DNA of 64,000 bases from Acidobacteriota bacterium (lineage in GTDB: Bacteria; Acidobacteriota; Blastocatellia; Pyrinomonadales; Pyrinomonadaceae). The stretch is taken from contig JAIVJV010000003.1 of the NCBI GenBank assembly GCA_020199835.1, positions 173,465 through 237,464 of the forward strand, read 5' to 3'. This document shows, piece after piece, positions 35,697 through 43,538 of this stretch. The translations under genes were made by a program, and so were the position numbers. The notes beneath the pieces are model-generated. The model was not told where the DNA came from and ran no database searches. It saw only the letters and a list, made by a program, of their open reading frames with translations. The stretch's first letter is position 1, and the number at the start of each line of letters is the position of its first letter.

Positions 35697-35993
35697 TTAA
35701 ACCGTGCCCGCTTCTACTTTGACGGACGAGAACGAACCGCCTTCGCTGAAGCCGCTTGAGGCGGTCTTCGTCAGAGCGTACCAGGTGGTTTTCCTGCCGT
35801 CCGTCATGGTACGGAAAATTTCTCCCGCAGCATAAATCGCGACGACAGTCATGTACTTGTTTTCCGCTCGGTAAGTACCACTTGACGTACATGTGCTGCC
35901 TGTGGCAAACCCGGTAGTGGTGTTGCCGCCGTTGCCACCGGCGAACGACAGTTCTTGCGAACTTGTATTTGAAGATACTGCATCTTGGCTCAT
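35697..35993 (-). CDS. Small protein without signal peptide, paralogue of 35265-35597
   Basis: 98 residues. Ser/Asn/Gly-rich N-terminus (SSNTSSQELSFAGGNGG) instead of a signal peptide, then FATGSTCTSSGTYRAENKY, AAGEIFRTM, GRKTTWYALTKTA. Strong GGAGAA ribosome site before ATG 35993. The conserved positions shared with the neighbour (FATG-x2-C, SGTY/TGTY, AENK, GE-F, TTWY-LT, VKV) define a compact unknown domain. The ELSFAGG stretch faintly resembles a double-glycine leader but the spacing is off by one and no matching transporter is seen. Function unknown. Confidence 0.65.
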   Translation of the reverse strand: MSQDAVSSNTSSQELSFAGGNGGNTTTGFATGSTCTSSGTYRAENKYMTVVAIYAAGEIFRTMTDGRKTTWYALTKTASSGFSEGGSFSSVKVEAGTV

Positions 35994-36093
35994 ACCTGTT
36001 CTCCTTCAGGTTGAAAGTTCCATTAACTTGCTTCCCTTAATTCAGGAAGAATGAAAAATTACTTGCCCGACAACGCGTTGCGGAATTTGGACC

Positions 36094-36732
36094 TTATTGG
36101 AGCAACTCCCATCGCAGCGTCACCGCTTCATCAGGACGAAACGCAATCACCATCAGCTTGACTAACTGTTGAAAACTCTTGTCTTTCGTGTCTGCAGTCC
36201 GCACGATGTAGATGTGTCCCAACTTGATTGCCGCAGTAGCGGATGATTTAACTTCAAGAAGTTTGGGATTTTCCTCGAGCGGTTGCCACACAGGTTTGGT
36301 CTTGGAGTTGTCTTCCTGGAGGACCATGACCTTGTCCCCCTCGAGCCGTAGCGAACCGAAACCGACGCCACCCTGATCTGCATCCTCGAAGCCATAACGG
36401 GTTCGAAGATCGTTAGGTGTGCCGAGATCGACAATCGCCGCCACTCGACTGCTATCTGTACCCGCAACGAAGCTGCCATTACCTGCCGGGCTGTAGCTCA
36501 GATCGCTGCAACGGGTTCCCCATTGATGGTTAACAAACGCCATTCCTTCTTTTCCGTCGCTGAAGCACAGCGTACGGGCCAGAGGATCCAGAACGTACAT
36601 GGTGAAGACTCCACCGCGTTTGCGGGGCGCCTGTTTATCGTCAGGGGTCGTGCCGGTCTGCGCGTGCAGTACCTGCGAGCCCCACAGCACCATGAACACC
36701 AACGAAATACTTACAAAGAGAAATCTTTTCAT
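36094..36732 (-). CDS. Exported protein of unknown function in the oxidase array
   Basis: 212 residues from ATG 36732, with AGGTG ribosome site (a GTG two codons earlier is possible). Signal peptide (FLFVSISLVFMVLWGSQVLHAQ). The mature region is mixed beta (GGVFTMYVLDPLARTLCFSDG, YSPAGNGSFVAGTDSSRVAAIVDLG, GHIYIVRTADTKDKSFQQLVKLMVI). No known motif. The phrase GHIYIVRTAD...F.QLVKL reads like an all-beta secreted domain. It lies 23 bp downstream of the next gene, so it is co-transcribed with the SCO/oxidase pair. Confidence 0.65.
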   Translation of the reverse strand: MKRFLFVSISLVFMVLWGSQVLHAQTGTTPDDKQAPRKRGGVFTMYVLDPLARTLCFSDGKEGMAFVNHQWGTRCSDLSYSPAGNGSFVAGTDSSRVAAIVDLGTPNDLRTRYGFEDADQGGVGFGSLRLEGDKVMVLQEDNSKTKPVWQPLEENPKLLEVKSSATAAIKLGHIYIVRTADTKDKSFQQLVKLMVIAFRPDEAVTLRWELLQ

Positions 36733-36755
36733 AAACACCTGCTTGCTCCGCGAAT

Positions 36756-37730
36756 TTATCGACTGGCCAGATTGGCCAGCTGTACGAGCTCTTGAAACTT
36801 CTTATACTCGATGTGTCGAGCTTCGTTCCGTTTTCTCAACTCCTGGAACAAGAAGAAGGGAACGTACTCCGGACTAACCTGATTTGCGATCCAGTCCGTT
36901 GGATACTCATAGTCGAGTTTGTAGAGATCGAAATCATTCTGGCAGACGTTAAGCGTCTCGGTGACGGCCTTCACCAGCAGAATGTTGTTGAGCGGAGCGG
37001 GCGACGTATGAGTAGAGTCCTTGTCGTACAGGAGCGTGCCTTCACGCGCGCGTCGTCCCCATTCCTGCACGATTTTCAACCCGCGTTCATATTGTCCCGA
37101 ACTGATTTCGAGACGCAGTATGACTTCAGAATCGCCGCGCGCGTCTCGCAAATAATCTTTGTAAACGCTGGCGGGAACTGCGCCAAAAGCGGGCTGTCCT
37201 GCGTCGGAGTAAATGCCCGCGGCCTCAACCGTGGACACTTTTCCGGCAGTCTTGATGAGAACCGGAAACGCCGAGCCACTGCCCTCGTAGAACTCTCCCT
37301 TGCGGGCGACAAAGACGATGAAATAGCGGTTCGGATCTTCTCTGGTCCACCTGGTGGTTCCGATGCCCGGAATATTGCACGTGAGCGATGAGTCGTCGTA
37401 ACTGACCACTTTCATCGCCGTTTTGGTCCGGCCGAAAATTCGGCTTTTGCCGGTCGACGTGAGCGCGATCTGCTCCGGCGCTTTCGGGTTATCGAGGAAC
37501 TCGTATTTTCCGGTGGCGATTTCGTGTTGCGCGCCGCCCGTAACTTTGAGCACCTTGATTACGCCTTCAGCGTCGAAAGTGTATAGACGTGCTTCAGTCG
37601 GCGAGACCTGTACTTTCCAGGTACCGATGATGTTGAAGGGACACTTCTGCTGCGGCGGTTGGGCCAGCATGTTTGTGGTCGAGCCCAACAGCAACAGAGC
37701 CAATAGCGAGATTATGGCGGTAAATTTCAT
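36756..37730 (-). CDS. Exported protein of unknown function in the oxidase array
   Basis: 324 residues from ATG 37730, which directly begins a signal peptide (KFTAIISLLALLLLGSTTNMLAQ); upstream in-frame starts are rejected. The N-terminal mature part (about 25-140) resembles lipocalin-type wear (CPFNIIGTWKVQVSPTEARLYTF, GKYEFLDNPKAPEQIALTS, TTRWTREDPNRYFIVFVARKG). The C-terminal half is helical (DYLRDARGDSEVILRLEIS, YERGLKIVQEWGRRAREG, FLFQELRKRNEARHIEYKKF). No catalytic motif is seen. It lies 72 bp after the SCO-like gene. Function unknown. Confidence 0.7.
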   Translation of the reverse strand: MKFTAIISLLALLLLGSTTNMLAQPPQQKCPFNIIGTWKVQVSPTEARLYTFDAEGVIKVLKVTGGAQHEIATGKYEFLDNPKAPEQIALTSTGKSRIFGRTKTAMKVVSYDDSSLTCNIPGIGTTRWTREDPNRYFIVFVARKGEFYEGSGSAFPVLIKTAGKVSTVEAAGIYSDAGQPAFGAVPASVYKDYLRDARGDSEVILRLEISSGQYERGLKIVQEWGRRAREGTLLYDKDSTHTSPAPLNNILLVKAVTETLNVCQNDFDLYKLDYEYPTDWIANQVSPEYVPFFLFQELRKRNEARHIEYKKFQELVQLANLASR

Positions 37731-37802
37731 AATATATTCCCTGAATGTGGTTGGGTCGAGGTGAGTGAACTCGTCACCCACCTCGACAAACCATGCCGCA
37801 AA

Positions 37803-38441
37803 CTAAACGTCTCGGCGATAGCCGTACTTCTCAACGTCCCTCATGATCAGGACCTGTCGAGCGCGGCTTTCGATGACTCTCTGCGCGTACGACTTCGGAT
37901 TATCCTGCCACTCAATTCGTTTCAGGATATTCTTCTGAGACGCGAACGCCTGGGCCATGCCCCAGGAGTTCCGAGCATCGTTGACAATACGCAGCATGCC
38001 GGCGTGCAGTGAGTCATCAAGGTCGAAACCCGGATGGCCCATGCCAAACAGCCTGAAGCGGATGGTCTGGATGTCGTACTCGTTTCCAGTCAGGAAATAC
38101 CAGCCGGGGAGATCAGCCTTGCGCATCGTCGCATAGTGCTTCAACGCGGCCGGTGAATCGTCCTCGGGCTTGGTGGTGATCGAGTAGAAGAAGAGATCCT
38201 TCCCCATGCGATCTTTCAGCTCCCGATAGGTTTTCTTCAGGGTCTGAGTTACCAAAGGACACGCGCCGTGACATTCAGCGTACATGAAATTGATCACGGC
38301 TTGCTTGCCTTTGATGAGATCGTCATAGAACCGGACCTCTTTGTTGTCTTGCGTACGGAGCACGGCGTTTGTAAACCGCGACGGTCCCGGCGAAGCCGGA
38401 TGCGGTTCAAATACTCGGTTAAAAAGCGCTCTTCTATCCAT
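37803..38441 (-). CDS. SCO1/SenC-family copper chaperone A
   Basis: 212 residues with a thioredoxin fold. The copper site is complete: CxxxC at Cys57-Cys61 (MYAECHGACPLV) and the distal His146 (DDSLHAGML). SCO proteins deliver copper to, or reduce, the CuA site of oxidases. There is no ordinary signal peptide or membrane anchor; the N-terminus MDRRALFNRVFEPHP has at most a rudimentary twin-Arg. It could be carried out by piggy-back on the Tat-exported oxidase. ATG 38441 overlaps the oxidase stop as TAATG, so both are translated together. This argues for a dedicated chaperone-client pair. Confidence 0.9.
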   Translation of the reverse strand: MDRRALFNRVFEPHPASPGPSRFTNAVLRTQDNKEVRFYDDLIKGKQAVINFMYAECHGACPLVTQTLKKTYRELKDRMGKDLFFYSITTKPEDDSPAALKHYATMRKADLPGWYFLTGNEYDIQTIRFRLFGMGHPGFDLDDSLHAGMLRIVNDARNSWGMAQAFASQKNILKRIEWQDNPKSYAQRVIESRARQVLIMRDVEKYGYRRDV

Positions 38442-40387
38442 TACGCCACCTCCCCATCTTCAAGCCGAAGCTTGGAATCGAGTTCTCTCTGACAGACTTG
38501 CTGGTCGGCGATACACGCATCCAGGCTTGCCTGGTCGGGACAGATATCCCAACGCACCATCATGAACGCGTCTTCGTGGGCCATGTTGTGGCAGTGGATC
38601 AGATAGCGTCCGTTGTAGTCACGGAACTGCATCTTGATCAACGCGCCTTGACCGGCTTCCAATCGACTGACGTCTTTTCTGCCGGACTGTAGTGGGGGTA
38701 CCGGAACCTCCACACCGTTTACGAAGCGTTTCAGAGTGCGAAACTCTTCGAAGTGGATGTGGACCGGGTGGACCCACGCGGAGCCGCCCACGTTGTTGTT
38801 GAGCAGCCACTCTTCAGTGGTGCCTCTAAGGATGCAGTGCGCCGAGTGTTCCGGATCGAACACGCATCCAAGCGGTCCGTCAAACGGTCTCCTGACCCTG
38901 AACAACCGTGGAACGGTTCCCACAGGATCGCGGGTGAACTGCCATTCCCAATTGTTGTCCGTTGGCGTTATCGCCGGATAAGTGGTGAGCGTCGACGGAA
39001 TCGGCGGCGTGTCGGGTGGGAACCACGGCTCGCGGTTGACCACGTCGAAGCGAATCAGCACTTGTCCGATGTTGAGGCCTGACGGTAGACCGGCAAATAC
39101 GTTGCCCGGATTCACGGACATCGTTCTGTTCTCTTTGAGATACAGCTTGGAGCCGGCCGGGAACTGTGCGAAGTCGATGATGACATCGTAGCGCTCGGCG
39201 ACGCTCACTCGGATTGCGCCCGGAACGATTGGCGCCGTATTGCTGTTGCTGTTGCCTGCATTTGCGCCCGCGTCCACTGGAATCGGGTTCTCGAGCAGGT
39301 TACCGTCAGTCGCGACCACCACCATCGTTCCGACTGAACCATCGGGTTTGATGAGCGAGATGTCGTAAGTCTGCGTCGGTCCGGTATTAAGGAAGCGGAA
39401 CCGATATTTACGACGCCTGACAGTCATTTTCGGTTGAATCTGGCCGTTGACGATCCACTTGTCTCCGCCGGCGGCTTGCACCATTTCGGTGCGGCCGTTT
39501 GCGGTGGGACAGAATCTCTTGTCGGTGAGGATAACTGGAAAGTCAGTGATGCCGTAGTATCCCGGCAGTTGCAGCGAGCCTGCGCTCGGATGCTCGTGAC
39601 CTGGATCTACCTGATCGTAAATGAAAAACATGCCGTTCAGGCCCAGGATGTTGTTGTTGAGCGTGAACTCAGCACGGTGATCGTGGAACCATTGGCTGCG
39701 CTGTGCTTCTGTCGGATCTCCGATTCCGCCAAAAGCATCAAGACCGGCGTAGATAACTGGATACATATTGTCTTTCCAGAATCCGGTGCTGAAGTAGTCG
39801 CCTGCGAAACCATCGCTCTCCGAACCATGGTGACCATTGTGCAGGTGGATCGTGATCTCGTTTCTGCCAAAGGTCGTCGTGTTTACGGGCAAGCTGTTTC
39901 TGAAGCGAACGATCGTGGTCTTGCCGTACTTGTTCAAGCAAGTCGGCGAGGGATACTGACCATTGAAGCCCCAGATGTAGGTGGGCGAGTAGTCCGGATG
40001 GAACGTATGGAGTCCGGCCCTGGCTTCGAGTTCGTACGTAAAGTGGGCGGGTGCAAACTGGGCCCAGCGCTGATGTGGCGCTCGGTCTGCTTCACCTGCT
40101 CCGAGATTCGGGAATTCAGTGGGGTGCGGACTCAGGTTATGATCATCCGCAGGAAACGGGGCCGCAAATTCCGCCACAAATGGCGTGTGTGCAGGACTCG
40201 GGCCGGATGGTTGCACGCAACTTACCGGCTCCGCAACAGTACCACTCTGAAAGCCTAAAGCTGTGCTTGACAACACGCTCGGTGCCACTACGCTTGCGGC
40301 ACCGGCTGCTGCACCTATCTTGAGCACACTTCTTCTACTGACTGTGCCTTCAGTATTCTGGTGGTCTTTTGCCTTCTTTTTAGGCAT
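38441..40387 (-). CDS. Tat-exported multicopper oxidase A (CotA/laccase-like)
   Basis: 648 residues from ATG 40387 with a strong GAAAGGAG ribosome site. A Tat signal (SRRSVLKIGAAAG, Arg18-Arg19) is present. All copper motifs are intact: HLHNGHH (181), WFHDH (His235/237), HPVHIH (540) and HCHNMAHEDAFMM (598-610), the last holding the Cys-His pathway and the axial Met of the type 1 site. Three cupredoxin domains are implied. It likely oxidises phenols, metal ions or Cu(I) with O2 in the periplasm or outside. The tail (CPDQASLDACIADQQVCQREL) adds three Cys in a helical extension, which is unusual. It is followed by SCO A with a one-base overlap. Confidence 0.95.
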   Translation of the reverse strand: MPKKKAKDHQNTEGTVSRRSVLKIGAAAGAASVVAPSVLSSTALGFQSGTVAEPVSCVQPSGPSPAHTPFVAEFAAPFPADDHNLSPHPTEFPNLGAGEADRAPHQRWAQFAPAHFTYELEARAGLHTFHPDYSPTYIWGFNGQYPSPTCLNKYGKTTIVRFRNSLPVNTTTFGRNEITIHLHNGHHGSESDGFAGDYFSTGFWKDNMYPVIYAGLDAFGGIGDPTEAQRSQWFHDHRAEFTLNNNILGLNGMFFIYDQVDPGHEHPSAGSLQLPGYYGITDFPVILTDKRFCPTANGRTEMVQAAGGDKWIVNGQIQPKMTVRRRKYRFRFLNTGPTQTYDISLIKPDGSVGTMVVVATDGNLLENPIPVDAGANAGNSNSNTAPIVPGAIRVSVAERYDVIIDFAQFPAGSKLYLKENRTMSVNPGNVFAGLPSGLNIGQVLIRFDVVNREPWFPPDTPPIPSTLTTYPAITPTDNNWEWQFTRDPVGTVPRLFRVRRPFDGPLGCVFDPEHSAHCILRGTTEEWLLNNNVGGSAWVHPVHIHFEEFRTLKRFVNGVEVPVPPLQSGRKDVSRLEAGQGALIKMQFRDYNGRYLIHCHNMAHEDAFMMVRWDICPDQASLDACIADQQVCQRELDSKLRLEDGEVA

Positions 40388-40734
40388 AGAATCTCCTTTC
40401 AGCCGTTCGGTTGGCCTCAATCCTAATAATCCTTTGCAGTGGTTATGACCTTACCCTAGACCGTGGCGATGAGCTCTCGATCCTGGTCCAACTTCCCGGC
40501 AAAGGGTGATCAGTTCGAAAGGCGAGGGCTTTTGCTGAAACAGGTTGAGTAACGTCAGTTGACTTAAGCGAAAAATAACTGATGGTGAAAACTTCAGACT
40601 TGCGTTGTGCTGAATCGCCCCACACTTTACGATTTCAATTTTCATAGAACAAGCATTTGTCCTTGGCGCTTTTTGTCGTTCGTTAGCGGATTTTGCTCCG
40701 CTCACTTTTTTCAGGTGGGCCGTCACCGCAATTC
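40388..40734. other. 347-bp regulatory gap between the AraC gene and oxidase A
   Basis: There is no convincing gene. A 99-codon minus-strand frame (40451-40750) overlaps the AraC gene end and lacks a ribosome site. Visible structure: a stem AGCGGA/TCCGCT (40685-40702) followed by six T on the plus strand, and an AT-rich stretch at 40549-40580 with the words AGTAAC and TTGACTTAA, similar to words upstream of oxidase B. The oxidase A promoter should lie here. Confidence 0.5.
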
Positions 40735-41256
40735 TCAGAATTGCGAACACACAAAAACCAAAACGTGCAGCGAAGGCAGTATCGACTGCTTCGCGGCTTG
40801 GGCGATCTGCTCGCGAATCTTTTTTGGTTCCGGAACGTTGTGCGGTTGGTCCAGATTTAGACCATCGCCGTTTCCGGTACCATCTCCGTTGGCGTTTCCG
40901 TTTCCGTTGCCATTGCGTTTGAACTGCGAGCGATAGATCGCCGGCGAGGAACCGTAAGTGGTCTTGAAGTCCCTTACGAAGTGACTCTCGTCGTTCAATC
41001 CGACCTGAAACGCGATCTCTTTCACGCTCAGGAAACTCGACTCCAGCAGTTCCTTGGCCCTTTCCATCCGCAGCAAGCGCAGATACTTGATCGGCGGCAG
41101 GCCCACGTCTGATTTGAAGATATGGCAGAGTCGCCAGACGGAAAGGTTGACGGATTGCGCAAACTCGGCGAGAGACAGTTCCCCACGAACATCGTCTCGC
41201 ATCATCTCGAGAATTTTTTCTACTCTTTTGTCCACGGTATTAGGGCGTAGTTTCAA
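40735..41256 (-). CDS. Short AraC-family transcriptional regulator
   Basis: About 173 residues; start uncertain (TTG 41256 or GTG 41235; no ATG precedes the domain). Nearly the whole protein is an AraC-type double helix-turn-helix (about 12-112; LSLAEFAQSVNLSVWRLCHIFK, LSVKEIAFQVGLNDESHFVRDFK, YGSSPAIYR). No ligand-binding domain is present. A Gly/Asn/Asp low-complexity linker (NGNGNGNANGDGTGNGDG), encoded by CCGTTT-like hexamers around 40870-40915, leads to a hydrophobic, Cys-containing end (LHVLVFVCSQF). It sits between the two oxidase modules and is the obvious candidate regulator of both. Whether it senses metal, for instance through its C-terminus, is unknown. Confidence 0.85.
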   Translation of the reverse strand: MKLRPNTVDKRVEKILEMMRDDVRGELSLAEFAQSVNLSVWRLCHIFKSDVGLPPIKYLRLLRMERAKELLESSFLSVKEIAFQVGLNDESHFVRDFKTTYGSSPAIYRSQFKRNGNGNGNANGDGTGNGDGLNLDQPHNVPEPKKIREQIAQAAKQSILPSLHVLVFVCSQF

Positions 41257-41781
41257 CGCTGGCGAGGGTCGGCCTCACTACTTAAAAACAAAAATTCATT
41301 GAAAACCGGTGAGGTTAAACATCAGCGTCTGGGCAGAGCTGTCCGTGGCTAAACTGAGTCGAGCAAATATTAAGTGATCGCATTTGCGAGGTGCGATTTG
41401 GTCCTTTGGGAAACCGCAACCCAAGGACCGTTTCGGGAGTTGCGATTTAATACTACAAACAACAAATTCCTGTCAACTGAGACACAATTTTGTAATGAGA
41501 TTGAAAGGTTCGTTTACACACGCTGGTGTTGCGCGACGTCGCGAAAACGGCGGTGGCTGGGTTTTACACAGCGCGAAGAATATTCGAATGGTCTGGACTG
41601 GACTTTTGGACCGAAGCTGAGTAGTTGCGGTTGCACGTCAAAGACTAACGACTAAGGCTGTTCCAGGCAGCGTGTATCTTATAAGAGTCAAATTCCGAAC
41701 ATAAAAGTGGCGCAAAGCCAAAGACTGAAGAAGTGTTCAGTCTTTGGGTCTTTGCGCCCTTTGTGGAGAGGTTTTCGAGTT
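41257..41781. other. 525-bp intergenic region between propeller gene and AraC gene
   Basis: I see no supported gene; the frames present (for example 41374-41655 plus strand) lack ribosome sites and protein-like composition. It contains an inverted repeat GCAAAT (41363-41368) and ATTTGC (41382-41387), possibly an operator for the AraC gene, and the terminator hairpin of the propeller gene at 41709-41758. Confidence 0.5.
41709..41758 (-). terminator. Factor-independent terminator of the oxidase B operon
   Basis: Long stem: GGCGCAAAG plus CCAAAGACTGAA on the left (41709-41729) pairs with TTCAGTCTTTGG plus a 2-base bulge and CTTTGCGCC on the right (41736-41758), loop of six. On the minus strand the stem is followed by ACTTTTATG. 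It lies 24 bases after the propeller gene stop. Confidence 0.75.
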
Positions 41782-42798
41782 CTAGTTGGTCGCCGTCGTC
41801 GAAACCGAGTTGCTTGCGAAGTTCGGCACCCAAGCTTTTGATCCGCCAAACGCGATGGAAAACGGACCCTTACCCGTTGCATAAGTAGTGACGATACTAC
41901 CGCTCGACGGGCTTATCTTGACGACGGTACTGTCGCCATTGTTAACCACCCAGAGATTCGTTCCGTCGAAAGCTATTCCTGCGGCTCCATCACCAACGGT
42001 GAATGTGCCGAGGTTTAGCCCGTCAACCGCACGAAGCTTGGTTACGCTTTTGCCGAAATAGTTTGTTACCCAAACATTTTGGCCTTCAGCGGCAACTCCA
42101 AATGGACCTCTGCCTACAGCATAGGTTCCCAACACGGCCCCGGCTGTGCTCAAGCGCGCAACCGAGTTGCTGAAGTTGTTTGCCACCCAGATGCTGCCGC
42201 CAGCGAATGCTAAACCCATCGGACGCTTACCACCGGACGAGAAAGTGCCGACGGTGCTTCCCTTTGCGCTTAGTTTCGTTACCGTGTTGCTATGCCGGTT
42301 TGCCACCCAGATGCTGGAGCCGTCGTAGGCGAGACCGCCCGGACCATCTCCTACACCGTAAGTGCCGGCGATGGCGCCTGTCGATGGCGTGATTTTCATC
42401 ACGTTGTTACTGAGCAAATTCGCCACCCAGATAGAGTTGGCGGCGTAAAGCAAAGCAACCGGACGCTGGCCGACTTTGAAAGTTCCGGACACGGCGCCAT
42501 CGCTGACTCTAATTCTGGTGATCGAATCGTTATATTGAGTCGCCACCCAAACGTAGGTGCCGTCAAAAGCGACGGCTTCAGGGCCAGTCGTGCTTGCTGC
42601 CGCCGCCGTATCATCGGTAGTCGTGCCGCCCTCAAGCATGGCGCCGCCAAAACTCGTGCTCTGGATGCCGCCGCTACTAGTGCTACCACTGGACAGCGGT
42701 ATTTCGTTCATCGGGGTTTGTGCATTAGTTACACTCGGCAGTGCTGCTGCAATGGCCAGTAACAATGCCACCTTGAAAACTCTCAATTTGAGAATCAT
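41782..42798 (-). CDS. Exported seven-bladed beta-propeller protein (YVTN/Vgb-like repeats)
   Basis: 338 residues from ATG 42798, which overlaps the SCO B stop as ATGA. Signal peptide (VFKVALLLAIAAALPSVTNA), a Ser/Gly/Thr-rich linker, then seven repeats of about 40 residues with the pattern GPxGLAFDGxxIWVANxxSNTVTKL...GTFxVG. Seven repeats predict a closed propeller similar to virginiamycin-B-lyase or YVTN surface proteins. No lyase residues can be assigned. Its place as third gene after oxidase B and SCO B suggests a secreted partner, such as a docking or substrate-presenting protein. That is inference. Confidence 0.88.
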   Translation of the reverse strand: MILKLRVFKVALLLAIAAALPSVTNAQTPMNEIPLSSGSTSSGGIQSTSFGGAMLEGGTTTDDTAAAASTTGPEAVAFDGTYVWVATQYNDSITRIRVSDGAVSGTFKVGQRPVALLYAANSIWVANLLSNNVMKITPSTGAIAGTYGVGDGPGGLAYDGSSIWVANRHSNTVTKLSAKGSTVGTFSSGGKRPMGLAFAGGSIWVANNFSNSVARLSTAGAVLGTYAVGRGPFGVAAEGQNVWVTNYFGKSVTKLRAVDGLNLGTFTVGDGAAGIAFDGTNLWVVNNGDSTVVKISPSSGSIVTTYATGKGPFSIAFGGSKAWVPNFASNSVSTTATN

Positions 42799-43460
42799 CG
42801 CGTACCTCCCTTCGCCTTCAGGCTTGTCTGGTTCTTCGGCCAATCGATCCAACTGATAGCCTCCACAATCGAGTCGGGCGACTTCATCCCTGGACAACCG
42901 CCCCAGCGTTCGAGAGGTTCGTTGCCGAATTTGATTACGCCGATGTGATTGGAAAGATCTTTGTCGACCTCCGGATCCGGATCGACGAAGCCCAGCTTGC
43001 GCCGCAGCAATTCCATATCGTCGGGTTCACCCGTGAGAAACAGCCAGCCCGGCTTCACCTTGTGCATTTGAGCATAGTGCTTCATGGCCGGGACGGTGTC
43101 ATCTTTGGGTTTGAGACTAAACGAATAGATAAAGATATCTTTGCCCATACGATCGCCTAGCAACTTCTGAACCCTGACAAGGTTCCTCGTAACTGGCGAG
43201 CAGATGCCTTCACACTTCGCATAGAACATGTTGAAGACCACGATCTTGTCTTTGACGAGGTCGTCGTAGAACCGAACGGTGCGCCCTTCGTGCGTCGTCA
43301 GAGAAAGATTCGGAAAATAGCGGTCGCGGATCCGTTCACGTGAAGGGATCACCTTGAACTTCGATCCGGTTCCGACCGACTGCGCGGCGGTGAGCATTGG
43401 GAGAACGAAAGGCGCGGCGCCCAGTGCGGCCACCAGATTTCTGCGTTTCGAGTCTGTCAT
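42795..43460 (-). CDS. SCO1/SenC-family copper chaperone B, exported
   Basis: 221 residues from ATG 43460. The N-terminus SKRRNLVAALGAAPFVLPMLTAAQS carries a twin-Arg-type or Sec signal, unlike SCO A. The copper site is present: CxxxC at Cys83-Cys87 (YAKCEGICSPV) and His172 (LSNHIGVIKF). Segments aligned with SCO A include VRFYDDLVKDKIVVFNMFYAKC, MGKDIFIYSFSLKPKDD and PGWLFLTGE, so the two SCO genes are clear paralogues. It is 78 bp after oxidase B and overlaps the propeller gene by 4 bp. Predicted to metallate or redox-maintain oxidase B. Confidence 0.92.
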   Translation of the reverse strand: MTDSKRRNLVAALGAAPFVLPMLTAAQSVGTGSKFKVIPSRERIRDRYFPNLSLTTHEGRTVRFYDDLVKDKIVVFNMFYAKCEGICSPVTRNLVRVQKLLGDRMGKDIFIYSFSLKPKDDTVPAMKHYAQMHKVKPGWLFLTGEPDDMELLRRKLGFVDPDPEVDKDLSNHIGVIKFGNEPLERWGGCPGMKSPDSIVEAISWIDWPKNQTSLKAKGGTR

Positions 43461-43538
43461 AAGAATTCCTTTCTTCAGGTTTACTGATTCAAGGTCTTCC
43501 GGCGCAGCAGAGTTGTTGCGCGGAACACCACACAACAA

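Noticed and set aside
35697..35993. Bacteriocin-like double-glycine leader on the 98-residue protein
   Set aside because: ELSFAGG has the wrong spacing, the core aligns with a secreted paralogue, and no maturation or ABC-peptidase gene is nearby.
39434..40258. 274-codon plus-strand open frame
   Set aside because: It lies wholly antisense to multicopper oxidase A, has no ribosome site and no recognisable motif. It is a shadow of the GC-rich oxidase coding strand.
40451..40750. 99-codon minus-strand frame upstream of oxidase A
   Set aside because: It overlaps the AraC gene end, lacks a ribosome site and resembles no protein; treated as regulatory DNA.
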